From JBBDKV01 sp040879165 (GTDB taxonomy: Bacteria > Patescibacteriota > Microgenomatia > UBA1400 > PJMF01): a DNA stretch of 59,895 bases. This document shows positions 8,919-17,000 of the stretch, piece after piece. The notes under the pieces were generated by a model. That model saw nothing but the letters and a program-made list of their open reading frames with translations, was not told the origin of the DNA and searched no databases. The stretch's first letter is position 1, and the number at the start of each line of letters is the position of its first letter. The position numbers were made by a program, and so were the translations under genes. The stretch spans positions 1-59,895 of the forward strand of contig JBBDKV010000028.1 of the NCBI GenBank assembly GCA_040879165.1. The letters run 5' to 3'.

Positions 8919-9218
8919 ATGTCAAAGCTTACTACCAACTGTACACCCGCTGATTCTCTCACCGCAAGTCCTAAAAAAGATGCCAAGAGCGATCCTATTG
9001 TGACGCGTCTGAATCGAGCGCAGGGTCAGCTAACTGGAGTGGTTGGGATGTATGAAGAGGGACGCAACTGCGTTGAGATCGTCCAGCAGATTTTGGCGGT
9101 TCGCAACGCACTTGGTAGCGCAGCTCGGGTGATGCTCAGCACTGAGGCAACTCGCTGTTCTCGAGAAAGAAAAGTGGAAGAACTCGATGCGGTGATCAAA
9201 GAGTTATTGCGAGCCTAG
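8919..9218 (+). CDS. CsoR-family thiol-sensing repressor, CstR-like
   Basis: A 99-residue DUF156/CsoR protein: NRAQGQLTG opens the first helix, then CVEIVQQILAVRNAL. CsoR copper sensors use Cys-His-Cys, with the His four residues before the second Cys. Here the two cysteines are kept at the family spacing (Cys51 and Cys80) but the His position is Glu76. Loss of that His with both Cys retained is the pattern of CstR, the persulfide-sensing branch, so I infer a thiol or sulfur sensor rather than a copper sensor. An extra Cys8 lies in the N-terminal tail. Thioredoxin and thioredoxin reductase follow, and an operator overlaps its promoter. ATG 8919 is chosen because the TTG at 8880 is part of the -35 box. 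Confidence 0.85.
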   Translation: MSKLTTNCTPADSLTASPKKDAKSDPIVTRLNRAQGQLTGVVGMYEEGRNCVEIVQQILAVRNALGSAARVMLSTEATRCSRERKVEELDAVIKELLRA

Positions 9219-9258
9219 GTATCAAGTAGCGTAGTAAATACTTATAAAGGAGATATAT

Positions 9259-9597
9259 ATGGCAGATGCACAAGCAATCCACCTTAATCAGGATACTTTT
9301 CAGGCCACCATTGATGAGGCTGGAGAAAAACCGGTATTTGTAGACTTCTATGCAGATTGGTGTGGTCCATGTCAAATGGCTGCTCCAGTTGTTGAGGAAT
9401 TAGCTGGCGATTACGCAGACAAGGCTGTTATTGCGAAGGTCAACGTTGACGAAAACCAAGAATTGGCGCAGCAATACCAAGTGGTCAGTATTCCAACAGC
9501 GGTTATTATCAAAAATGGTGAACCGGTGGATCGGATGACTGGCTTCTCTGGCAAAGACGGCTTTACAAAGTTGATTGACAAGGCTCTTGAAGCGTAG
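9259..9597 (+). CDS. trxA: Thioredoxin
   Basis: Cytoplasmic dithiol reductase. The active site is canonical WCGPC (Cys35, Cys38), and the cis-proline region SIPTAV is present. At 112 aa it has full thioredoxin length without extra domains. A strong AGGAG (9248-9252) lies 6 nt before the ATG, unlike the leaderless genes nearby. It follows the CstR-like regulator by 40 nt and precedes trxB by 40 nt, so the three probably form one transcript. It can supply electrons to the Cys-dependent arsenate reductase at 33 kb. Confidence 0.97.
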   Translation: MADAQAIHLNQDTFQATIDEAGEKPVFVDFYADWCGPCQMAAPVVEELAGDYADKAVIAKVNVDENQELAQQYQVVSIPTAVIIKNGEPVDRMTGFSGKDGFTKLIDKALEA

Positions 9598-9637
9598 TTG
9601 GCAGTAGCACGTCTAGGCTGACTAAAAAAGGAACACT

Positions 9638-10702
9638 ATGTCACAGCACAAAGTCTTAATTATTGGAGCAGGTCCGGCTGCATATACGGCTGCGCTTTAC
9701 ACAGGTCGAGCACAATTGGCACCCCTGATTATGGCTGGCCCCAAAGCTGGCGGACAGTTAATGTGGACGACTGATGTGGAGAATTATCCTGGTTTTCCTG
9801 AAGGCATTGAGGGTCCCAAATTAATGATGAGTATGATGAAGCAGGCAGAACGTTTTGGCGCTGAGCTGCGCTATGACTACGTGACCGCGGTTGATTTTAC
9901 TCAGCGGCCATTTCGAGCTTGGACTAACAGTGCGGGAGATAAAACGGCTGAAGAAATAGTGACTGCCAAGCCAGAGGAGTATTCAGAGTTTCGCTCAGAA
10001 ATTATTAAAGCTGAGCCTGCTTTGACAGCAGACAGCGTTATTCTTGCTACGGGCGCGACTTCCATTATGGTCGGTGTGCCTGGTGAACAGGAGTTGATGG
10101 GCAAAGGAGTGAGTACTTGCGCAGTTTGTGATGCGGCATTTTTCAAAGAAAAAGAAACCTTTGTAATTGGCGGTGGAGATAGTGCTATGGAAGAGGCCTT
10201 GGCTCTGACCAAATTTGCCAAAAGCGTGACCATTATTCATCGACGTGATGAGTTCAGGGCTAGCAAAATTATGCAGGATCGCGTTTTGAAGCATGAAAAA
10301 GTCAAGGTACTCTGGAATACTGAACTGAAAGAAGTGCGCGGTGAAACAGGGGTGACAGAAATTGTGATTGATGAAGCAGGAACAGAGAAAGTCCTGCCAG
10401 CTGAAGGGGTATTTATTGCCATTGGTCATCGACCATCTACGGGAATTTTGCGCGATCAAGTGGCGCTTGACGATCATGGATACGTGGTAACTCGACAGAG
10501 TGCCACTGCTGCAGGAGTAGAGGCAGCGCAAGCTGCACTGGGCGAAGAAGGAAAAGTAGCTTTTCCGAGCATGACTTCAGTCGAGGGTGTCTTTGCTGGT
10601 GGCGACAATGTTGATATTCGATACAAACAGGCAGTGACAGCTGCGGGTCAAGGCTGCAGTGCTGCGCTTGATGTTGAGCGATGGTTGGAATCTCAAGAGT
10701 AA
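9638..10702 (+). CDS. trxB: Thioredoxin reductase with an enlarged FAD domain
   Basis: FAD/NAD(P)H flavoenzyme that reduces thioredoxin. The FAD-binding GAGPAAYTAA is at the N-terminus, the redox pair CAVC at Cys161/Cys164, the second nucleotide-binding motif GGGDSAMEEA at about 188, and the C-terminal VFAGGD follows. At 354 aa it is roughly 40 residues longer than usual. The extra residues lie mainly at about 88-131, within the FAD domain, plus an Ala-rich stretch near 290-305. A GGA-containing ribosome site precedes the ATG. It directly follows trxA, giving a complete thioredoxin system. Confidence 0.95.
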   Translation: MSQHKVLIIGAGPAAYTAALYTGRAQLAPLIMAGPKAGGQLMWTTDVENYPGFPEGIEGPKLMMSMMKQAERFGAELRYDYVTAVDFTQRPFRAWTNSAGDKTAEEIVTAKPEEYSEFRSEIIKAEPALTADSVILATGATSIMVGVPGEQELMGKGVSTCAVCDAAFFKEKETFVIGGGDSAMEEALALTKFAKSVTIIHRRDEFRASKIMQDRVLKHEKVKVLWNTELKEVRGETGVTEIVIDEAGTEKVLPAEGVFIAIGHRPSTGILRDQVALDDHGYVVTRQSATAAGVEAAQAALGEEGKVAFPSMTSVEGVFAGGDNVDIRYKQAVTAAGQGCSAALDVERWLESQE

Positions 10703-10761
10703 CAGTCTATATATGAGTCTGTAGTATATCTGTATTAGTGTAGTCAATTTCAGAAAGAGAT

Positions 10762-12069
10762 ATGTCTCAAAATCCACTTACTGATGCCCGAGCTCAATTA
10801 GACCAAGTAGCTGAGGTGCTGGAGAATGAATACGATGATAATCGCGCAGCCTTCCAGGCTGCGCTCAAAAATCTTCACAAACCACAGCATTTGCACGAGG
10901 GTAATCTGGAAATTACCATGGATTCAGGAAAAAAACAGACATTTCGAGCCTACCGTTCCCAACATTGCAATGCTCTTGGTCCATACAAAGGTGGCATTCG
11001 TTTTCATCCTGATGTCAGTCGTGAGGAAGTGCTGGCACTCTCGATGTGGATGACCTGGAAATGCGGTGTGGTTGGCATTCCCTATGGCGGTGGCAAGGGT
11101 GGTGTGATTGTTAATCCTCAAGAATTGAGCGCTACAGAGCTTGAGGCGCTGAGTCGAGCGTATGTCCAGTTCCTTGGTGAAGCGGTTGGACCATGGCGGG
11201 ATATTCCTGCCCCAGATGTCAATACCACCCCGGAAATTATGGCCTGGATGGCAGATGAGTGGCAGCACTTGCACGGTTCGCCAAGCGTTAATCCTCTGGC
11301 TAGTTTTACTGGCAAGCCGCTAGAGCTTGGTGGTTCGGAGGGGCGTAATGAGGCAACTGGTCTTGGGGGCGTCTATGTGCTTCAGCAGCTGGCACAACAA
11401 ATGGCATGGAAGCGACCACAAGATGTGACGATCGCAATTCAAGGCTTTGGGAACGTCGGATATTGGTTTGCCTATCACGCTGATCAGCTCGGCTACCGAG
11501 TGGTGGCTGTATCAGATTCCAAGCAGGCAGTATATGTACCTGGTGGGCTCAATCCGGAGAAAACCTTTGCATGCAAAAAAGAAACGGGTACTTTGAGCGA
11601 GTGCCGTTGCACTGACCACAGTTGTAGCGTTGAGCATGGGGAAATTTTGACGAATGAGCAGTTGTTGGAGCTGGACGTTGATGTGCTCGTACCAGCGGCG
11701 CTTGAGAACGTGATTACTACGGAAAATGCTCAGCAAATTAAGGCAAAAGTGGTCATTGAGATGGCAAATGGACCAGTTTCACCAGAGGCAGAGAAAATGC
11801 TGCATGAGCGAGAAATTCTAATTGTTCCTGATGTGCTCGCAAACGCTGGCGGTGTATCTACTTCATACTTTGAGTGGATTCAAAACCTGAGTGGGCAAGT
11901 CTGGAGTCGTGATGAGGTCTTGGCAAAGCTGGAACCATTGATGATTCGCGCCTTTGATGCTGTTTGGAAAAGACAGCAAGTCCTGGAAGGCAAAACGATG
12001 CGTGTGGCGGCGTACTCATTAGCAGTTAAGCGAGTGATTGATGCCATGTTGTTGCGAGGCGGGATCTGA
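10762..12069 (+). CDS. gdhA: Glutamate dehydrogenase with a cysteine-rich insert
   Basis: Interconverts glutamate and 2-oxoglutarate plus ammonia. The substrate-binding segment GPYKGGIRFHP (Lys76), the catalytic GGGKGG (Lys112) and PDVNT are intact, and the Rossmann domain GFGNVG follows at about 228. Length (435 aa) is usual. A short insert in the nucleotide-binding domain holds four cysteines (271, 281, 283, 288) and two nearby histidines (286, 292) where most homologues carry a plain loop after KKETG. This could bind a metal or respond to redox state. The start is 59 nt downstream of trxB, preceded by an AGAAAGAG purine run. Confidence 0.93.
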   Translation: MSQNPLTDARAQLDQVAEVLENEYDDNRAAFQAALKNLHKPQHLHEGNLEITMDSGKKQTFRAYRSQHCNALGPYKGGIRFHPDVSREEVLALSMWMTWKCGVVGIPYGGGKGGVIVNPQELSATELEALSRAYVQFLGEAVGPWRDIPAPDVNTTPEIMAWMADEWQHLHGSPSVNPLASFTGKPLELGGSEGRNEATGLGGVYVLQQLAQQMAWKRPQDVTIAIQGFGNVGYWFAYHADQLGYRVVAVSDSKQAVYVPGGLNPEKTFACKKETGTLSECRCTDHSCSVEHGEILTNEQLLELDVDVLVPAALENVITTENAQQIKAKVVIEMANGPVSPEAEKMLHEREILIVPDVLANAGGVSTSYFEWIQNLSGQVWSRDEVLAKLEPLMIRAFDAVWKRQQVLEGKTMRVAAYSLAVKRVIDAMLLRGGI

Positions 12070-12220
12070 TTGTGAAAGATGTGTAGGCGCGAAAATTGCC
12101 CTTTATTTTGTGAAAAATCTGAGGTATAGTACCCTACTTAATAGACAAACTCAGTGTATAATTATAGCGAAAGCTGTACATGAAAGTGACGGCTCTCTGT
12201 TTATTTCTTGCCTTGTAGAG

Positions 12221-12226
12221 TATAAT
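12221..12226 (+). promoter_or_regulatory. -10 element upstream of rpoD
   Basis: TATAAT 23 nt before the sigma factor ATG. Two further candidate hexamers lie upstream (TATAGT 12125-12130, TATAAT 12157-12162), so transcription may start from more than one point. No clean -35 is visible. Confidence 0.4.
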
Positions 12227-12249
12227 AACAGCCTATCCAACATTCCATT

Positions 12250-13344
12250 ATGAAGAAAGTTTCTCAAACCTTTAAAGATGACATTGCAGCCCTAGTTAAG
12301 AAAGGCGAGCAACAAGGTCACGTTACCCAAGATGATATTTTACAGCTTTTTGTAGAGCCTGAAGAGTATGTCGTTGAATTAGATGATTTTTATGATCAGT
12401 TGATTCGCAAGAATATTGACGTATTCGAGTCCGTGTCTGAGGAAAGCAGTGATGAAGAAGAGGTTGACAACCTGACTCAGGAGTTAGAGCTGCTTTCTAC
12501 AATTGGTAATTCTGGTGTTTCTGATCCAGTCCGTATGTACCTCAAGGAAATTGGTCGGATTCCCCTACTCAATCGAGAAGAGGAGATTCGCTTAGCACAA
12601 AAAGTTGAGGCTGGTGACATGAGGGCAAAGAAGAAATTGACCGACGCAAACTTGCGGTTGGTGGTGTCCATTGCCAAAAAATACATTGGCCGAGGCATGA
12701 CTTTCCTGGATCTGATTCAGGAAGGCAACAAAGGCTTGATCCGAGCTGTGGAGAAATTTGACTGGACCAAAGGTTTTAAGTTTTCAACCTACGCTACTTG
12801 GTGGATTCGCCAGGCTATTACTCGCTCAATTGCTGATCAGGCACGCACTATTCGCATTCCTGTCCACATGGTTGAGACGATCAACAAGTTGATGCGTACG
12901 GCTCGTCGCCAGATGCAGGAGCTGGGTCGCGAGCCCACTCCTGAGGAAATTGGTAAAGAGATGGAGATGGATCCCGAGAAAGTGCGCGAAATTCTCAAGA
13001 TTTCTCAAAACACGACGTCTCTTGAGGCGCCTGTCGGCTCAGGTGAGGACGAGAGTGTCCTTGGCGACTTCATCGCTGACGAAAAACAAGTTTCCCCGTA
13101 TGACGCAACCAGTCAGCAGATGCTGCGCGAAAATATTGACGAAGTGCTGTCTGCGCTGTCTGACCGTGAGGCGAAAGTGCTGCGGATGCGCTTTGGGCTT
13201 GCTGGCAATAAGATGATGACGCTCGAAGAAGTAGGGCGCAAGTTTGGCGTCACCCGCGAGCGCATCCGCCAGATAGAAGCCAAGGCGTTGCGCAAGCTCA
13301 AGCACCCCAGTCGCCGGAAGAAACTGCAGGATTTTTTGGAGTAG
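12250..13344 (+). CDS. rpoD: Primary RNA polymerase sigma factor
   Basis: Group 1 sigma-70. A short region 1.1-like segment (about residues 1-60) precedes region 1.2 (DPVRMYLKEIGRIPLL). Region 2 contains the -10 recognition helix (FSTYATWWIRQAITR), region 3 follows, and region 4 ends with the helix-turn-helix VGRKFGVTRERIRQIE that reads the -35. At 364 aa it is compact because the non-conserved insert between 1.2 and 2.1 is missing. The intact region 2.4 agrees with the many TATAAT/TATACT hexamers in this window. An acidic Glu/Asp cluster lies at about residues 60-72. Confidence 0.97.
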   Translation: MKKVSQTFKDDIAALVKKGEQQGHVTQDDILQLFVEPEEYVVELDDFYDQLIRKNIDVFESVSEESSDEEEVDNLTQELELLSTIGNSGVSDPVRMYLKEIGRIPLLNREEEIRLAQKVEAGDMRAKKKLTDANLRLVVSIAKKYIGRGMTFLDLIQEGNKGLIRAVEKFDWTKGFKFSTYATWWIRQAITRSIADQARTIRIPVHMVETINKLMRTARRQMQELGREPTPEEIGKEMEMDPEKVREILKISQNTTSLEAPVGSGEDESVLGDFIADEKQVSPYDATSQQMLRENIDEVLSALSDREAKVLRMRFGLAGNKMMTLEEVGRKFGVTRERIRQIEAKALRKLKHPSRRKKLQDFLE

Positions 13345-13511
13345 TGAGCCTGGTATCAAGTTTTCTTTATTATTGTGAATAGTTCAGTCTTGAAAAGATT
13401 TCTCATGTTACCATTTGGTGCGGAATTTTATGAGTCATGGATGGAATTGGATCCAGTCCTGGAGTGAGGAATTTGAGCGTGCCCTGCAGAGATTGTAACC
13501 TTGTGGGCTTG

Positions 13512-13527
13512 GTGGTAGAATTACCAC
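13512..13527 (+). other. Hairpin upstream of tRNA-Asn
   Basis: Perfect 6-bp inverted repeat GTGGTA-GAAT-TACCAC, 13 nt before the mature tRNA. It could end the rpoD transcript weakly or affect 5' processing; no long T run follows. The rest of 13345-13540 shows no gene. Confidence 0.35.
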
Positions 13528-13540
13528 GTTCTTTAATAGT

Positions 13541-13917
13541 TCCCCTGTAGCTCAATGGCAGAGCATCCGGCTGTAAAGATTGCAGCTTCCACCGGAAACG
13601 GTGAAATGATAATTGGGTGAATTGTCCCGCCTGACGGGATCTTCGCGTATTGCGAGGACGGGAAGCCTACGTCCACTTTGGTGGATATGGTGATCCGCAG
13701 CCAAGCTTTCTCATCAGTAACGGAGAGAAGGAAGGTTCAGAGACTAGGTGGTTACACCAACTGAGTTTGTCGGTAATTAATCAACGAACGCAGTAGCGCC
13801 CGACGCCTTCATTTGTTGCAAATGTAACAAAAAAGGTGATGAGATAGTCCATGCCTTATAGAAATATAAGGAGTTCGTGTAACCGGAGGGTTGTAGGTTC
13901 GAATCCTACCGGGGGAG
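13541..13917 (+). tRNA. tRNA-Asn (GUU), split by a group I intron
   Basis: The exons are 13541-13574 and 13880-13917. Joined, they fold completely: acceptor TCCCCTG/CGGGGGA (one G-U), D stem GCTC/GAGC, anticodon stem TCCGG/CCGGA with loop CTGTTAA, and T arm GTAGG-TTCGAAT-CCTAC. The discriminator is G13917, followed by CCT, so CCA is not fully encoded. The anticodon is GUU, the intron entering between its second and third bases (positions 35 and 36). Reading the loop as tRNA-Tyr (GTA) was considered, but that splice choice does not place a U before and a G at the end of the intron. Confidence 0.93.
13575..13879 (+). ncRNA. Group I self-splicing intron (IC3-like) in tRNA-Asn
   Basis: 305 nt with no internal protein gene. 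The 5' exon end GCTGT pairs with GCAGC (13582-13586), forming P1 with the hallmark U-G wobble at U13574. P2 is CACCG-GAAA-CGGTG (13590-13603). The conserved core is present: the Q-like segment ending GCAGCCAAGC (about 13697-13706), the R segment GTTCAGAGACTA (13735-13746) and the S segment GATAGTCC (13843-13850), pairing GACTA/TAGTC as P7. A terminal stem CCTTATA-GAAA-TATAAGG (13854-13871) fits P9. The intron ends in G13879 as required. It should excise autocatalytically using exogenous guanosine. Confidence 0.93.
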
Positions 13918-14004
13918 CCTCTACTATCCCTTAATACTTTTTCACAAGTTAAATCTGAATATAGTTTGCTAAAAAACTAAACCCTACTCATTCTAAATAT
14001 TCGC

Positions 14005-14010
14005 TATAAT
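14005..14010 (+). promoter_or_regulatory. -10 element of the 1325-aa gene
   Basis: TATAAT in the tRNA-ORF gap, giving a leader of roughly 26 nt; an AGGA lies 7 nt before the ATG at 14043. A TTTCTT/AAGAAA inverted repeat sits just downstream of the hexamer. Confidence 0.45.
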
Positions 14011-14042
14011 ATTTCTTGAAGAAAGAATGATAGGATTTTTCA

Positions 14043-17000
14043 ATGGGAAAAGATATCGCTCATCCTGAGGTTCGGGAGCACTCACTTAAAGAATTGGTCT
14101 CTAAACAAGCGCATGAGTATAGTGCTCGCGAGCGTAGAATCTTGCAGCTCAATTATCCTGAAATAAAAAATGTTCCCTTAGAGGAGTTAGCTAACGAACT
14201 ATCGGTAGGCGGAAGACAACTGTCGGTTTATGAGCTCGTACTTTTGCATGAAAACTTTCCTAAAAAAAGTTTGCAAGAGGTGCTTAACTTCTTAACTGAT
14301 GAAGAAAGCATCATCGAGTACATTCATGATATGGTCAATGCGACCAAAGATGCTAAACAAAAATTTTGGCAACTTTTTGCAGTTCTTCCACTCTCAGAGA
14401 AAATTCAAAGACATATTTTTTCAGTCATGACTGAAAAATCACAAATTATTCCTGAAATAGTGCAAGCCAGCCAGCCTGACAATGAGGAGGCAATAATTCA
14501 ATGGACTCCAAGTAAGGTTATGTTGCCCATCGCAGAATTACCTCATGTTGAAACGTATGTGGCATCTGCTGTTGACCGCTCTTACTTCGAAATTCCCAGA
14601 GCTACAATTCGTATGATCTACACCGATCAGGATGGCAAGAAAACAGAGACATCGCTGTCTCTCTCTCATGAGGAAACTGCAGCAGCACTTTCATTTTGTA
14701 GAAGGAGAATTAAGTATATTCAGCATCAACGACATCGACTTTTTGGTGCTTATCGAAGAGAGCGGCGTTTATCTCAGTCAGATCAGGTGAGTTATCAAGA
14801 ACTCAAAATTCATTACTTTAAGAAGTATACTGAAAAATGGCTAAAGCGCTTTCTCGCTGAAAATAATTTTGACCAGCAAAAACTATTGACTGATGAAAGT
14901 AATATCGAACTTGAGTTGCGTTTCAGCCAAAATAAAAAAGGCTTGTCACAGAAAGTCGGCAATTTAGTTCGCTCTCCAGAGGAGTTAATTGCTTATTTTG
15001 AAAGTAAAGTCCAAGAAAAAGATGCTTCAAAGGTCAATGAACCAACCATGATACCTCTGTCATCATTCGATGAAGTGTTGGATCCACAAGCTTTTTCTTG
15101 GACTCGTTTAGCAGATCAAGCAGAAGACACGTCATTTAATCAATCAAGGCATCATCAGCGCTCAACAGAGCATCAATATAATGAGCTGCAACGAGCGCAT
15201 TTGGAAATAGCCAACGCCACAAAAAGTGGAGATTGGTCCAGGGCTGTTGACATATATATCAGCTATCTTGAATATTGGCCGCAATATATTGAGCACCGAT
15301 TGGGTGTAATGGATATTTATAACAGATACCAGGCTGGAGAAATTGCAACAATGCCGGAAAGAATAGCTTCTATTGCTTCAGGTCCTCACGAGGAGTTGCG
15401 TGCTCAGGCAGCAATTTCCAAAAAGCTTGGTTATAAAATGCCAGAAATTGTCAGCGTAGATAATGAACCACGGATGTTGGAGGCAAGTAGGGCTCAACTT
15501 CCGGAAGAACTAAGGGGTGAGGGGACTGATGTAATTGCTGATATGAGAGATATACCAGCAATGGGTTCATTTGATATAGTTGAGTGCTCATCTTTTGATA
15601 ATCTTAAAAGTGATAGTGAAGTAGTCGCGATGTTGGTGCAAATGATAGCTATGGTGAAGCAAGGGGGATTGTTACGATTTATGGTGCAACCTCCTTTTTC
15701 AGAACAATTGTGCTCTATCTTAGAGCAGCATGGGGTACATATTCTTGAAAAAAATTCTGTATTGCAATTCAATGATGAGCTCAGAAAGCAAATTCACTCA
15801 GACATGGGCACTGAAGCACTCAAGAGACTTGAGTATAAGACTAAGCGACATGTGTATTTTCTAGCCCGAGTTGATAGGGAGGTTGATCAGAAATTATTAC
15901 TTACGGCTTTACAGTCAGCATCTGTATATGCTGATACACAACGAAATAATACTCCGACAGTTGAAAACAATATTAGAGAAGAGGCGGAAGACCTTACAAT
16001 AAACCAAATGGTGGCATTAAATCCGATATTTTTCATGGAAAAAAAGGGGTTGACGCAGAAGCATGTTGGATATGCGCTAACTTCAATTAAAGGAAAAATT
16101 GATGCGAGCATAGCAAGGCAATTGTATGCTGTATATTTTGGGGATGCGCGTTTAACCTCCTTCACTGAATTAGTGTTTGATATTGTAAAAGAGGAGTCAT
16201 TGCTTAAGGGCATTTTTTCAATAAATCTATTAACTCATAACCATATGGGAGTACGTGAGGCATTTGAAGAATATCTACTCAATAATCTGTCATATTACAT
16301 TCCGATCTTACTTGATAGCGATATAGACAGTTCGCTTAAGGAAAAAATATTGCAAACAGCGATATTTACAGATACTGAACTAAAAGCGCTTAGTGACTAT
16401 TTCACTGAAAAAATGAATGCTGATACAGATGAGTTGCATCTTGAATCAATTATTAGGCTGCTTCCCGATAACCTTCGATTTCATGTTCCGATACTAATGA
16501 GATATTCAGCTGCCTTAGCACAATACTATTTCCACTTTTCTTTAGAAAGTGTGAAGCCTGAAGTTTTGTCAAAGAATGAAAAGCTGCAAATTCTTCAATT
16601 ACCTTTTTTGAGTATTATTAAAAATGAAAAATTATTTTCTGATTATATTGAAGCGAGTCTAAGTTTGCATGATGAACAGTCCTTACAATTACTTTTGGTC
16701 AGTTTGAATAACTTGGATGAGAAAAAAATAAGCAGTTTGTCAAACACTCATCAAGAGCAATTACAGTCTTTACTGTCTACCTTTCGATCATTACCACTCA
16801 ACCCGTTACAAATTTCAGACTTAGAAAAAAAGATTTCAGGACAACACCTAGTACAAGATCGCAATATAGATAGAATGAATGAAACTTTGGAGACTCAATT
16901 GAGTATTTTATTTGAAGAGTGTATCAATCTAACAGGAAGTGCGAGTCAGAGAAGACCTGAAGTGCAGGAAGAAGTTAACAAACTTATTGGCAGTTTGTCA

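Noticed and set aside
8919..9218. Copper-sensing CsoR
   Set aside because: The His ligand is Glu and no copper exporter or chaperone gene is adjacent; the two-Cys CstR pattern fits better.
13541..13917. tRNA-Tyr (GTA) with a differently placed intron
   Set aside because: That splice needs an intron starting after A and ending without G, and it breaks the P1 wobble; the Asn reading satisfies all rules.
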